Source of the DNA: an uncultured Alphaproteobacteria bacterium
Lineage (GTDB): Bacteria; Pseudomonadota; Alphaproteobacteria; HIMB59; GCA-002718135
Reading direction: 5' to 3'
Length of the DNA: 64,000 nucleotides
Assembly (NCBI GenBank): GCA_902567855.1
Contig: CACFOQ010000003.1
Span: forward strand, 62,001-126,000
How positions within the stretch are numbered: position 1 is the stretch's first letter; each line of letters begins with the position of its first letter. Below, one piece after another: positions 17,363-27,278 of the stretch. Under the pieces are notes generated by a model. The model was not told the origin of the DNA. It saw nothing but the letters and a program-made list of their open reading frames with translations, and ran no database searches. The position numbers and the translations under genes are program-made.

Positions 17363-17811
17363 ATATTTATTTTTACGTCAACTTCATCAGATAAAGAATT
17401 AGCAACAAAACAGTATCGGTGTGAACGATCTTGCATTTTTATCATTTCTTCCTTTGATACTTCAAAATTATTTGCAAAAGTGATTTGAGGATTTAATTCA
17501 ATTTTAGTTACACACATCTTACCTTTTGAGTTTTTGCCAAGAAAGGCAACAGCTTTATCTTTATAATTTATAACGGGCCACTTCATTTTAGCGGCCAGAG
17601 CTAAAAAAGTCATCATGTGACAACTGCTAATAGAGGCTGCTAGTCCTTGTTCAGGATTTAAGCTATTTTTATTTCCACCATAATCAGGAGCTGCACTAGA
17701 TGGCATAGATATATCATCGTTTACAAAGATCATATGATCTGGAGAGTACTTGCCTGGCTCAAAATCTTTACCTGCTAAATCCCAGTTTAAATTAATTGAT
17801 AATTCTTCCAT
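17359..17811 (-). CDS. OsmC family peroxide-reductase-like protein
   Basis: 150 aa. The two redox cysteines of the OsmC/Ohr fold are present in ISSCHMMTFLALAAK and SHRYCFVANSL, spaced as usual, with the central PEQGLAASISSCH helix. Such proteins reduce organic hydroperoxides with thiols. The C-terminal half resembles the OsmC branch used for general stress. Convergent with the HupE-like gene by 4 nt and divergent from the iron transporter operon. Confidence 0.87.
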   Translation of the reverse strand: MEELSINLNWDLAGKDFEPGKYSPDHMIFVNDDISMPSSAAPDYGGNKNSLNPEQGLAASISSCHMMTFLALAAKMKWPVINYKDKAVAFLGKNSKGKMCVTKIELNPQITFANNFEVSKEEMIKMQDRSHRYCFVANSLSDEVDVKINI

Positions 17812-17884
17812 AAAAAAATCTCATAATCATATTTTTAAAATATTACAATAAACATTTATAAATTAATTTTTCGCTAAATTTATA

Positions 17885-17903
17885 TTTAGAATAATTCTAA
17901 TAA
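17885..17903. promoter_or_regulatory. Irr-box-like palindrome upstream of the ferric transporter
   Basis: TTTAGAATAATTCTAATAA contains the TTAGAA-N3-TTCTAA core, the same as at 3937. It lies 107 nt upstream of the iron-binding protein gene and 74 nt upstream of osmC, in a 198-nt AT-rich spacer. Placement before an iron-uptake gene is what Irr control predicts. Confidence 0.6.
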
Positions 17904-18009
17904 ACTTCATATTGTCATTTACGTACTGTTTTTTTTTAAAATAGTATTTTTTTTTAAATTTTTTTATTAAAAATCATTAATTTTTTTAACTAATGCGAGG
18001 ACCTAATTT

Positions 18010-19017
18010 ATGAAATTATTAACTTTATTACTAATTACAATTATTGGATTTACAAATATATCTATTGCGAAAGAGGTAAATGTTTACTCATATAGGCAAC
18101 CAATACTTATAGACCCTTTTTTTGAAGAGTTTACAAAAACTACTGGAATAAAAGTAAATGTTCTTCATGCAAAAAAAGGCCTGTTAGAAAGAGTAGTTGC
18201 AGAAGGAGCTAATACACCTGCAGATTTGGTGTTGACAGTTGATATTGCAAGATTGAGCCAATTTGTACAAAAAGATTTATTGATGGAAGTGAATTCTGTT
18301 ATTCTTAATAAAAATATACCTCCACATCTCAGAGACAGTAATAATAAATGGTTTGCGTTATCAAAGAGAGCAAGGATATTAGCAGTTTCAAAAGACAGAG
18401 TTTCTAATAATTCTATTAAAAATATAGAAGATCTTGCTGATCCAAGATGGAGAGGGAAAATTTGTACAAGACCCGGTAGCCATGACTATAACAGATCTTT
18501 ATTAGCATCAATTATTGCTGCTAATGGAGAAGAAAAAGCAGAAGAGTGGGCATCAAATTTAGTTTTAAATTTAGCAAGAAAACCAGAAGGAAATGACAGA
18601 GCGCAAGCTAAGGCAGTTCACGAAGGAGTTTGTGATATTGCTGTGATGAATACTTATTATTTTGGTAAAATGAAATTTAATGAAAAGAATCCAGAACAAA
18701 AAGAATGGGCAAAATCCATTAACTTAATATTTACTAATCAAGATAACAGAGGAAATCATATAAACGTTGCAGGTGGGGGTGTTGTAAAATATTCAAAGAA
18801 CAGGGATAATGCTATTGCTCTACTTGAGTTTTTGACTCAACCTGAAGCACAAATATTATATTCAAAAATGAACTATGAATATCCAGTTAATCCAAATGTT
18901 GAGCCATCTGAAGAGCTAAGTTCCTGGGGAGTTTTTATAGAAGATCAATTACCTGTTGAGCGACTTGCAGAACTTGCTCCTACTGCTCAAAAAATTATTG
19001 ATAGAGTTGGTTGGTAG
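18010..19017 (+). CDS. Ferric-iron ABC transporter, periplasmic binding protein (FutA/FbpA type)
   Basis: 335 aa with signal peptide (KLLTLLLITIIGFTNISIA, cleavage before KEVNVYSYRQP). The family opening NVYSYRQPILIDPFFEEFTKTTGI, the ADLVLTVDIARL segment, PRWRGKICTRPGSHDYNRSL, and an Fe-ligand-type tyrosine pair in VMNTYYFGKM identify a class II iron-binding protein. It captures Fe(III) in the periplasm for the downstream permease. An Irr-like box lies upstream. The permease follows after 19 nt. Confidence 0.93.
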   Translation: MKLLTLLLITIIGFTNISIAKEVNVYSYRQPILIDPFFEEFTKTTGIKVNVLHAKKGLLERVVAEGANTPADLVLTVDIARLSQFVQKDLLMEVNSVILNKNIPPHLRDSNNKWFALSKRARILAVSKDRVSNNSIKNIEDLADPRWRGKICTRPGSHDYNRSLLASIIAANGEEKAEEWASNLVLNLARKPEGNDRAQAKAVHEGVCDIAVMNTYYFGKMKFNEKNPEQKEWAKSINLIFTNQDNRGNHINVAGGGVVKYSKNRDNAIALLEFLTQPEAQILYSKMNYEYPVNPNVEPSEELSSWGVFIEDQLPVERLAELAPTAQKIIDRVGW

Positions 19018-19036
19018 CCTATAAGTAGATCTTATT

Positions 19037-20638
19037 GTGTCTAGTTGGAATATTTGGTCAGTACCGGTTGGAATTATTTCTTTATTTATAATTTCACCAG
19101 TACTGGCTATTTTTTATTCTGCACTTTTGGGAGATACAACGTTATGGCCACATCTTTTTTCAACAGTCTTACCAAGATATCTTGTAAATACTTTATTATT
19201 AATGCTAGGTGTTGGAAGTTTAAGTTTGCTCTTTGGCATATCTACTGCATGGTTGGTATCGAGATATGAATTTCCAGGAAGATCTATTTTTGAATGGGCT
19301 CTCTTATTACCTGCTGCAGTTCCAGCTTATATAATTGCTTATACTTATACAGATCTCCTAGAATATGCTGGTCCTGTTCAAGGATATTTAAGAGAAGTTT
19401 TTAATTGGCAAAATTCACAAGATTATTGGTTTCCTAATATAAGGTCAATGGAAGGTGCTATTCTAGTTATGTCATCAGTTTTGTATCCATATATTTATTT
19501 ATTAACTCGGGCATCATTCATAACTCTTCCTATTTCATATTTTCAAACTAGCGCAATCTATGGGCGAAAGCCTTTTTTTGCAGTTGCTCTTCCATTAGCA
19601 AGACCTGCAATAATTGCTGGTTTAGCTCTTGTCTTGATGGAAACAATTTCTGATTTTGGCACAGTAGATTATTTTGCAATAGAAACTCTAACACTAGGCG
19701 TATTTAACGTGTGGCTTGGAATGAATAGTCTCTCTGGCGCTGCTCAAATATCTTCAATATTATTTTTTATAGTAGTAATACTTTTAACATTAGAATTAAT
19801 AGCAAGGCGAAATCAGAGATTTTATGAAAAACATAGCAGGCAAGAAACAATAGATTTAGACAAGATTTCAAATTATCAAAAAATATTATTTTTTATAACT
19901 TGCTTAATCCCACTAATACTTGGCTTTATTATTCCAGTATCTGTATTATTAAACTTTGTTTTAAAAGGGTATTCCGTTGTTAATATAAGTGAAGTTGTAG
20001 ATACGGCTATTACAAGTATCACTATTTCATTTGTTGCATCTACAACGATTATGCTTTTATCTTTTCTTATGGTAGTTGTTGCAACTTACAAGTCTAACAC
20101 TTTTCAGAAATCACTAATTTTTTTAGCATCTTGTGGATACGCATTTCCTGGAACAATTTTAGCGGTTGGAGTTGTTGTTTTTGTAGGATGGTTAAATGAG
20201 ATTTTCTATTTCCACATAAATTATTTTATTGGTGGATTTATAGTATTAATTTTTGCTTATACATTGCGTTTTTTAGCAATTGGTAATGGATCAATCAGAT
20301 CAGGCATTATGAGAATTAATCCTAATCTTATTGATGCTTCGAGAACAATGGGCAGAAGTTTTTTAACAACAATGAAAAAAGTTATATTACCTTTGACTTA
20401 TACAAATATATTGGTGGGGGGAATTTTAGTTTTTGTAGATATTTTAAAAGAACTCCCAATTACTCTTTTATTAAGACCTTTTAATTTTGAAACACTTGCT
20501 ACATATGTCTATCAGTATGCATCAGATGAAATGTTGGAAGAATCATCTTTTGCAGCTCTAATAATTGTAGTAGCGGGTCTGGGCCCTGTTATTTTTTTAA
20601 GCAGAACAATAAAAAAATATTCTAATAAAACAAATTAA
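19037..20638 (+). CDS. Ferric-iron ABC transporter permease (FbpB type)
   Basis: 533 aa inner-membrane protein with two fused permease halves and about twelve membrane helices, typical of iron(III) permeases. Each half carries an EAA-type loop (SAIYGRKPFFAVALPLARPAI and DASRTMGRSFLTTMKKVILPL). GTG start at 19037 shortly after the binding-protein gene. The cognate ATPase lies convergently on the other strand and overlaps its end by 4 nt, so the transporter is assembled from two transcripts. Confidence 0.92.
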   Translation: MSSWNIWSVPVGIISLFIISPVLAIFYSALLGDTTLWPHLFSTVLPRYLVNTLLLMLGVGSLSLLFGISTAWLVSRYEFPGRSIFEWALLLPAAVPAYIIAYTYTDLLEYAGPVQGYLREVFNWQNSQDYWFPNIRSMEGAILVMSSVLYPYIYLLTRASFITLPISYFQTSAIYGRKPFFAVALPLARPAIIAGLALVLMETISDFGTVDYFAIETLTLGVFNVWLGMNSLSGAAQISSILFFIVVILLTLELIARRNQRFYEKHSRQETIDLDKISNYQKILFFITCLIPLILGFIIPVSVLLNFVLKGYSVVNISEVVDTAITSITISFVASTTIMLLSFLMVVVATYKSNTFQKSLIFLASCGYAFPGTILAVGVVVFVGWLNEIFYFHINYFIGGFIVLIFAYTLRFLAIGNGSIRSGIMRINPNLIDASRTMGRSFLTTMKKVILPLTYTNILVGGILVFVDILKELPITLLLRPFNFETLATYVYQYASDEMLEESSFAALIIVVAGLGPVIFLSRTIKKYSNKTN

Positions 20639-21684
20639 TTAGCAGGAAAAATAAAAGTCTTCTCTGTATCAATCTCTATGCCTACTGCACTGGATTGGTT
20701 GGGTAAAAAATTTGGGGGCATATGACTATGAACGTGAACAATTTCATTATCATTATTTAATACTGATAAATGAATAAAACTATAACCCCCCATTAATTTT
20801 GATGCCATCACCGTTCCTTTAATTCCATTAACAGGAGTTTGTTCTTGATTTAATTTAACTGCCTCAGGTCTAATGTATACATTTACATTTTTAGACTCTA
20901 GGCTTTCATCGACTTTAAATTCTCCGACAGGTGTTTCAACAGTTTTGTTTTTTACCATTCCACTAAATTTATTTGTTTCTCCAAAAAAATTTGCAACGTA
21001 TGATGAGTTTGGCAGATTATATAATTCTTTTGGAGATCCAGATTGTACTATTCTACCTTCTTTATTCATAATATAAATTTTATTAGAAATAAACATAGCT
21101 TCAAATGGATCATGTGTTACAACTAAAACTGAAATATTAGACTTTTGAAGCAAGTGTAAAGTATCATCCCTAACTTCTTCTCTTAAATTTAAATCTAGAC
21201 TTGAAAAAGGTTCATCAAGTAATAAAATATCTGGTTTTGCAATAATTGAACGTGCCAAAGCTACTCTTTGTTGCTCCCCACCACTTAATTCGTGCGGATA
21301 CTTATCTAAAGAATCAGATAGTTTAATTACGTCTAATATTTCCTTAATTGTATGAGAGATAGATTTATTTTTAATAGCAAATTGCAAGTTTTCTTTAACT
21401 GTTTGGTGAGGAAACAAAGCGTAGTCTTGAAATAAAAAACCTATTTTTCTTTTTTCTGTTTTTAAATGAATATTATTTGAGCTTACCAGATTGTTATTTA
21501 AATAAATTTCTCCATCTTGGACATGTGATAAGCCTGCAATAAGTTTTAACAAAGTTGTTTTTCCACACCCTGAGGGACCAAGAATGCAAGCAATTTTATC
21601 TTTCTCTAATTCTAAATTAATTTTATTTAATATCTTTTTATCTTTTATTGAGTAACTTAAGTCTTTTATATTAACTGATAACAT
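20635..21684 (-). CDS. Ferric-iron ABC transporter ATP-binding protein (FbpC type)
   Basis: 349 aa. ABC motifs: Walker A LGPSGCGKTTLL near residue 37, Q-loop LFQDYALFPHQTV, signature LSGGEQQRVALARS, Walker B ILLLDEPFSSLD and H-loop VVTHDPFEAMF. The last 100 residues form a TOBE-type regulatory domain (VYIRPEAVKLN). It faces the permease gene tail-to-tail. It is separated from the iron-binding/permease operon by strand, but no other orphan transporter of this class is nearby. Confidence 0.9.
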   Translation of the reverse strand: MLSVNIKDLSYSIKDKKILNKINLELEKDKIACILGPSGCGKTTLLKLIAGLSHVQDGEIYLNNNLVSSNNIHLKTEKRKIGFLFQDYALFPHQTVKENLQFAIKNKSISHTIKEILDVIKLSDSLDKYPHELSGGEQQRVALARSIIAKPDILLLDEPFSSLDLNLREEVRDDTLHLLQKSNISVLVVTHDPFEAMFISNKIYIMNKEGRIVQSGSPKELYNLPNSSYVANFFGETNKFSGMVKNKTVETPVGEFKVDESLESKNVNVYIRPEAVKLNQEQTPVNGIKGTVMASKLMGGYSFIHLSVLNNDNEIVHVHSHMPPNFLPNQSSAVGIEIDTEKTFIFPAN

Positions 21685-21687
21685 GAG

Positions 21688-22509
21688 CTATCCTATAACA
21701 GGATATAGTTTTGAAACAATTGGTATCCACTCTTTTAATTTTTTTATTCTATTATCAGGAGATGGGTGAGTACTAAAAAATTCTGAAGGTCCAGACCCCC
21801 CCATATCTTCTTTCATTCTTTCCCAAACTTTATATGACTCGTTAATATCATAACCAGCTAAACTTGAAAAAATTAAACCTAAGTAGTCTGCTTCGGACTC
21901 TTGTCTTCTATTAAAGGGTAGATCTAATCCAAATTGTCTTACATATCCAGCAGCCTGTGGTAGTCTCTGTCCTAACACTAATTGTTCTAATGCCATAATT
22001 CCAAGATCAGTTACCATGGCAGTGCTTGCTCTTTCTGCAGAATGTCTTGCTACAGCATGAGCTATTTCATGTCCCATAACAGATGCTATTCCATCTTGGT
22101 TTTTTAGAATTGGTAATATACCTGAATAAAATGCAATTTTACCACCAGGCATACACCATGCGTTTTTTGTTTGATCATCATCAACAAGAATAAATTCCCA
22201 TTGAAAATTAGAAGTAGGATTTTTTTGTGAATTAGTTTCATAATAAACATTAATAGCATCACGAGTTTTAAAACCAATATCAACAATTTGATTGTATTCG
22301 GAAGTACCAGTTATAAGTTTGGATTGTGATTTAAAATTATTATAGGCAGGAAAGGTTCTTGAATATAAAAAATCATCTGACATAATATTTAATTGTTTTC
22401 GTTCTGAAAGTGCAACTTCAGTACATGAAGATAACAATAGTGAAGCTCCGCACATGCAGCCCCCACCAATAATAAATTTTCTTCTGGATAAATTATTTAT
22501 TTGTGTCAT
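21688..22509 (-). CDS. M48 family metalloprotease lipoprotein
   Basis: 273 aa. The N-terminus has a twin-arginine-like SRRKFIIGGG followed by a lipobox-like LLLSSC, so the protein is probably exported and lipid-anchored. The zinc site is HEIAHAVARHSAE (HExxH), with the third ligand Glu in ESEADYLGL. Family relatives (BepA/LoiP/HtpX-like) degrade or help assemble envelope proteins. It starts 3 nt after the next deaminase gene's region on the opposite strand; it is immediately upstream of the iron ATPase gene on the same strand. Confidence 0.88.
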   Translation of the reverse strand: MTQINNLSRRKFIIGGGCMCGASLLLSSCTEVALSERKQLNIMSDDFLYSRTFPAYNNFKSQSKLITGTSEYNQIVDIGFKTRDAINVYYETNSQKNPTSNFQWEFILVDDDQTKNAWCMPGGKIAFYSGILPILKNQDGIASVMGHEIAHAVARHSAERASTAMVTDLGIMALEQLVLGQRLPQAAGYVRQFGLDLPFNRRQESEADYLGLIFSSLAGYDINESYKVWERMKEDMGGSGPSEFFSTHPSPDNRIKKLKEWIPIVSKLYPVIG

Positions 22510-22536
22510 TTAATATATAAATATAAAAAAAATCAC

Positions 22537-23517
22537 ATGAACTCAACAGAACAAATATTTAAATCTGAAATACACGTTCATTTAGAGGCGACAATTACCC
22601 CAGATTTGTGTCGTAAATTTGCTAAGCGAAATAATGTCAACTTATCAGAGGATCTTTTTGGTACAAAATATGCTTATGAATGGGATGATTTTTATGATTT
22701 TATTAAAAAATATGATTTGATCACCTCTGTTATTCATACACCAGAAGACTACAGAGAATTAACATATCAATACTTAAAAGATTGTGCTGCTAGTGACACA
22801 ATCTATGTTGAAGCAATGGTCTCTTCTACCCATGCTAAGAAAAAGGGTATGACTTATCACTCCTTTTTAGATGGTGTCCATGAAGCTTCTTTACAGGCTG
22901 AAAAAGATTTTGGAATAGTTTCTAGATTTATAATGAATGGCATAAGGCACTTAGGTCCTGAATCTGTTCAAGATACTGCCTATGAAGTTTTGAAAAATCC
23001 TCACCCTTGTCTTGTTGGGTTTGGTTTAGCAGGAGATGAATTGCATTTCCCACCCAATCTATTTGTTAAAACATTTGATATGCTTAAAGAAGCAAATTTT
23101 CCTATTACTGTTCATGCAGGAGAATGGGATGGTCCAGAAAATATTAGAAATGCTATAAAGCTATTACATCCCACAAGATTAGGACATGGAGTTCGGTCTA
23201 TTGAAGATGCAAATTTAGTTCAAGAAATTATTGAACAAGAAATTATTTTAGAAACTTGTCCAACAAGCAATATTGCTACAAAAATTTATGATAGTTATGA
23301 AAATCATCCTGTTAAAAAATTATATGACGCCGGTGTTAAAATAACAGTTAATTCGGATGACCCACCTTTTTTTAATGCAACAATTCAAGGTGAATACGAC
23401 GTAATGTCTAAGTTAGGATTATCGAATGATGAGTTAAGATCTTTAACGTTTAATTCAATACAATCATCTTTTTGCGAAGATCAAATAAAAGAAAAATTAT
23501 TAATTAAATTAAGCTAG
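22537..23517 (+). CDS. Adenosine/adenine deaminase family protein
   Basis: About 326 aa amidohydrolase; I used ATG 22537 (MNSTEQIF). The zinc site motifs are present: EIHVHLEATI (HxH), TVHAGEWDGPENIRN (catalytic HAGE), RLGHGVRSIED, and NSDDPPFFNA (the DDP zinc ligand). The SDDPPFF ending of the last motif is closer to the adenine-deaminase branch than to classical adenosine deaminase, which usually reads NTDDP. The neighbouring adenosine kinase on the other strand overlaps the 3' end by 14 nt, consistent with purine salvage. Confidence 0.85.
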   Translation: MNSTEQIFKSEIHVHLEATITPDLCRKFAKRNNVNLSEDLFGTKYAYEWDDFYDFIKKYDLITSVIHTPEDYRELTYQYLKDCAASDTIYVEAMVSSTHAKKKGMTYHSFLDGVHEASLQAEKDFGIVSRFIMNGIRHLGPESVQDTAYEVLKNPHPCLVGFGLAGDELHFPPNLFVKTFDMLKEANFPITVHAGEWDGPENIRNAIKLLHPTRLGHGVRSIEDANLVQEIIEQEIILETCPTSNIATKIYDSYENHPVKKLYDAGVKITVNSDDPPFFNATIQGEYDVMSKLGLSNDELRSLTFNSIQSSFCEDQIKEKLLIKLS

Positions 23518-24478
23518 ATAATTTTACCAAAGGTCTGGCACCATAATGTGATATTACTTCTGCTGAAGCAACAGATGCTAAATGACCACATTCTTTAAGT
23601 TCTTTTTTTCTCGACATACCAAATAAAAATCCTGAAGCAAAAAGATCGCCTGCTCCTGTTGTATCTACTACTTTATCAACTTTTATAGGTTCTATTTCTA
23701 TAACATCATTATTATTGACAATTACTGATCCTTTATCACCAAGAGTAATTGCACAAATAATTTTTAATGATTTAGCATATTCTATCCCTTCTTCGATAGT
23801 TGAAGATTGAGACATAGAACAAATCTCATCACTATTGCCAAATAGAATATCAATGTCATTATGAATTAATTCTGAAAAAGAATCACGATGGCGATCAACA
23901 CAAAATAAGTCTGACAAAGTAAATGCAACTTTCTGATCATCTGCCTTACATATATCTACCATTTTTTTCATTGCCTTTTTTGCGTTTTCATTATCCCATA
24001 GATAGCCTTCTAAATAAGCCATTTTATGATTAACAATTTGATTCTCTTTTATATCTTCGGGACTAATTAAAGTTCCTGCCCCAAGAAATGTGCACATTGT
24101 TCTTGTGCCATCTTCTTCCACAAAAATAGTACAACAACCAGTAGAAATATCAGGAGAAGTAAAGCCTAGAGGAAATTGCAAACCCTCACGTATCATATCT
24201 TTTTGTAAAAAATCTCCAATATTATCATCTTTAATTTTGCCAATAAAACTTCCATTACCTCCAAAAGAAGTAATGCCAAACATTGAATTTCCTAAGGATC
24301 CGCCCCCAATCATTTCTTTGATTTTGTATTCTTGATGTAGATTATTTTTTAAATCTTCATCAATTAGATTCATGGAATCACGATTAATATTATGTTTTTC
24401 AATCTCATTTTGATTTGAAGGAATGATTGCATCAACCATTGCATTTCCTATACCTACGACGTCTAGTCTTTCACTCAT
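23504..24478 (-). CDS. Adenosine kinase-like PfkB family sugar kinase
   Basis: 324 aa ribokinase-family enzyme. N-terminal VGIGNAMVDAII, GGGSLGNSMFGITSFGG substrate lid, IGKIKDDNIGDFLQ, and the PfkB signature VDTTGAGDLFASGFLFG with the anion hole and catalytic Asp. The first motif and the TGCCTIFVEEDGTRTM stretch resemble alphaproteobacterial adenosine kinases. Converges with the deaminase gene, so both purine genes could be coordinated. An alternative substrate such as ribose cannot be excluded. Confidence 0.85.
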   Translation of the reverse strand: MSERLDVVGIGNAMVDAIIPSNQNEIEKHNINRDSMNLIDEDLKNNLHQEYKIKEMIGGGSLGNSMFGITSFGGNGSFIGKIKDDNIGDFLQKDMIREGLQFPLGFTSPDISTGCCTIFVEEDGTRTMCTFLGAGTLISPEDIKENQIVNHKMAYLEGYLWDNENAKKAMKKMVDICKADDQKVAFTLSDLFCVDRHRDSFSELIHNDIDILFGNSDEICSMSQSSTIEEGIEYAKSLKIICAITLGDKGSVIVNNNDVIEIEPIKVDKVVDTTGAGDLFASGFLFGMSRKKELKECGHLASVASAEVISHYGARPLVKLSSLI

Positions 24479-24479
24479 C

Positions 24480-25364
24480 TTATTTTTTATTTGTATAAAT
24501 TGGAATTAGCTGCACTATAATCACTCCTATAAAAATTGCAATACAACCGAGTATTTTATTTGTATCTAAAACCTGGTTTATTAAAATCCATCCTGCTATT
24601 GTTCCAAATACTGACTCCATTGATAAAATAATAGCAGCAGGGGCAGGACTAGCTTTGCTTTGAGCAATGATTTGAAGTGTGTATCCTATCCCAGCAGAAG
24701 CTACGCCTGTATAAATAAGCTCAAACCATTCTAATTTTATATTTGCTAGTGTAGGAGTTTCAAATGAGAAGGCCAAAATCGTAGAACACAAAAAAACAAC
24801 TGCATACTGTATAAATCCAAACGTAAAAGGGCTATAAAATTGTTTCATAAATACATCGATCAAGATTATATGAATTGCAAAACATACTGCTGCGATAAAC
24901 AATAAACTATCAGACCTTTGTATTTCTAGTGCTTGATTAGAAGATAGCAAATAGGAACCATAGATACATAACAAAACAGCTATCCAAACAATCCAATGCA
25001 ATCTGGATTTAAAAATAAACCGTGAAATTAAACTTACTATTGGCACATAAAGAGTACTTAAAAATGAAGCATTAGCAATTTGAGATTTTAGCAATGCATA
25101 TTGCTGAAGTCCCATTCCACCAAACAAAGCAAGGCCAGCAAATAAACTTAAATAAATAAAATTTTTATTTTTAAAAAAAATTTCAAAATTCTGTTTTTCA
25201 AAATACAAAGCCAAAGGCAAAACAGTTAAAGCTGCCAAAAAAAAACGTGCAAAACTAAATGTGAAGGGTCCAATAAAACCCATACCAGTTGTTTGACTAA
25301 CAAAGGCCGTTCCCCATATTAAGGAAGCGATTAACATTAAAAAATTTGCCTTCATGTGGCTCAT
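24480..25364 (-). CDS. EamA/DMT family transporter
   Basis: 294 aa inner-membrane protein with ten predicted helices in two EamA repeats. It begins KANFLMLIASLIWGTAFVSQTTGM and has the second-repeat signature YTGVASAGIGYTLQIIAQSKASPAPAA split across helices 8-9. AAGGA seven nt before the ATG at 25364 supports this start. Substrate unknown; families of this type export amino acids, nucleosides or other metabolites. Directly follows the YejA-like gene on the same strand. Confidence 0.88.
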   Translation of the reverse strand: MSHMKANFLMLIASLIWGTAFVSQTTGMGFIGPFTFSFARFFLAALTVLPLALYFEKQNFEIFFKNKNFIYLSLFAGLALFGGMGLQQYALLKSQIANASFLSTLYVPIVSLISRFIFKSRLHWIVWIAVLLCIYGSYLLSSNQALEIQRSDSLLFIAAVCFAIHIILIDVFMKQFYSPFTFGFIQYAVVFLCSTILAFSFETPTLANIKLEWFELIYTGVASAGIGYTLQIIAQSKASPAPAAIILSMESVFGTIAGWILINQVLDTNKILGCIAIFIGVIIVQLIPIYTNKK

Positions 25365-25382
25365 ATAAATAATCCTTATTTG

Positions 25383-27188
25383 TTATCTTTGAAGTTTTGA
25401 GGCTTTTTCTGAATTAGCCCACCATGACTCTATAACTAAGCCATACAAGGGAATCTCATCCGGAAATTCCAAAAAATTCCAATAGGCTATACGGTCTGTA
25501 TTACTATGATACAAGGGAATAACATAGTGCCCCCATAATAAAACTCTGTCTAATGCATGGATAGCCGTTGTTAATTCTTCTCTAGTTTTTGCTCCTATCA
25601 AAGTTTCAATTAAGCTATCCACTACTGGACTATTAACCCCAGCATAATTTTTACTTCCATCTTTTTTACCAACTTCAGATCCCCAATAAAATTGTTGCTC
25701 ATTTCCTGGACTCAAGCTTACATTCCAAGAAGCTTTAATCATATCAAAATCATAATTTAGCATTCTTGCTTGATATTGAGAAGAATCTACAGTTCGCACG
25801 GACATAGTAATACCTAAAACCTCCAAAGTTTTTTGAAAAGCCAATGCTATTTTTTCTACAGAAGGACTTACGATTAAAAATTCAAAGACAAATTCTTTTC
25901 CATCTTTCATTAATTTTCCATCTTCAACAAACCAACCTTCACCTTCAAGAATTTTTTTTGCTATACGCAAATTATCACGAGGCATACCTGATCCATCAGA
26001 AACAGGTGGTTGGTAGGTTTGATTAAATATTTCTTTAGGTAATTGATTCTTCCAAGGATTAAGAAGTTTTAATTCATTTTCAGATGGTAGTCCTGAGGAT
26101 GCCAGTGGAGAATTATCAAAATAACTATCTGTACGAGTATAAGCATTATTATATAAAGCTTTATTGATCCATTCATGATCATAGGCATAGCTTAATGCAA
26201 GCCTTACCTGAGGATTGTTGAAAATTTCTTTTCTTGAGTTCATAACAAGAGCATTCATTCCAGTTGGCCGATCATTTTTCATTTCCTGTAAAATGACATC
26301 CCCTCTATCTACTGCATCAAAAACATAATTACTTTGCCATCGTTTAGCATTGTACTCTCTTCTATAATCATATTCCCCAACCTTAAATGCTTCTAGTAGT
26401 ACATTCGAGTCTTTGTAGTAATCATAAATTAACGTATCAAAATTATATTGACCCTTATTTGCTAATAAATCTTTTGCCCAATAATCTTTGACTCTTTGAT
26501 ATTTAATTTGTCTACCAGGCTCTAAACTTTCTATAGTATACGGACCACTGCCGAGAGGAATATCAAGAAAAGTTTTAGTTACATCAATATTTTCATAATA
26601 TTTTTTTGGAACAATTGGCAGGAAGCCAGCTATGATTAATGGTAATTCTTTATCTTCATTGTTAACAAAGATCATTTTAATTCCATTTTGATCTACGAGT
26701 TCTGTTTTAATAACTTTGCCGTATGTTTTCTTTTGATTAGGGGTTCCTTTATTTTGAAAAGTTTCAAGACTAAACAAAACATCTTCTCTAGTAATAGGAG
26801 AGCCATCATGAAATTTAGCTTTAGGATTTATATAAAATGTTATGGAAGAGCGGTCTTCTGGCATTTCTGCATATTCCGCTATTAAACCATATAATGAAAA
26901 AGCCTCATCCCATACTCTTCGCATTAAGGTATCATTTATATAGCCCAACCCTGCTGCTCTCGATCCCTTGAAAGCTATACGATTTAAATTATCAAAAGAA
27001 CCATAAACACCTATGCGTAAAACACCCCCTTTGGGTGCATCTGGATTGACATAAGGAAGATGCTTTTCATCTGAACTATGCATTGGTAATCCATGCATAG
27101 CGATCCCATGCATTTTATTTGCTAGACCAGACTGAGAAAATAAAAAAACAAATAAAAGTATAATAAATTTATGACATATAAATTTCAT
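25383..27188 (-). CDS. Extracellular solute-binding protein family 5, YejA-like
   Basis: 601 aa with a signal peptide (KFICHKFIILLFVFLFSQSGLA). The mature start carries HGIAMHGLPMHSS and YVNPDAPKGGVLRIGVYGSFDN, the typical YejA/oligopeptide-binding opening, followed by FYINPKAKFHDGSPITREDV and VRLALSYAYDHEWINKALY. YejA-type proteins bind peptides or microcin-like compounds. No cognate yejB/yejE/yejF permease or ATPase genes are next to it, which is unusual for this family and suggests a partner elsewhere. Confidence 0.88.
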   Translation of the reverse strand: MKFICHKFIILLFVFLFSQSGLANKMHGIAMHGLPMHSSDEKHLPYVNPDAPKGGVLRIGVYGSFDNLNRIAFKGSRAAGLGYINDTLMRRVWDEAFSLYGLIAEYAEMPEDRSSITFYINPKAKFHDGSPITREDVLFSLETFQNKGTPNQKKTYGKVIKTELVDQNGIKMIFVNNEDKELPLIIAGFLPIVPKKYYENIDVTKTFLDIPLGSGPYTIESLEPGRQIKYQRVKDYWAKDLLANKGQYNFDTLIYDYYKDSNVLLEAFKVGEYDYRREYNAKRWQSNYVFDAVDRGDVILQEMKNDRPTGMNALVMNSRKEIFNNPQVRLALSYAYDHEWINKALYNNAYTRTDSYFDNSPLASSGLPSENELKLLNPWKNQLPKEIFNQTYQPPVSDGSGMPRDNLRIAKKILEGEGWFVEDGKLMKDGKEFVFEFLIVSPSVEKIALAFQKTLEVLGITMSVRTVDSSQYQARMLNYDFDMIKASWNVSLSPGNEQQFYWGSEVGKKDGSKNYAGVNSPVVDSLIETLIGAKTREELTTAIHALDRVLLWGHYVIPLYHSNTDRIAYWNFLEFPDEIPLYGLVIESWWANSEKASKLQR

Positions 27189-27278
27189 ATTTGTTATCTT
27201 ATCAATAGTTACTATATAAATGAAGTAACTTTATGATAATTTATCAAAGTTAATATTTTAGTATATAGTTTTATTTTA

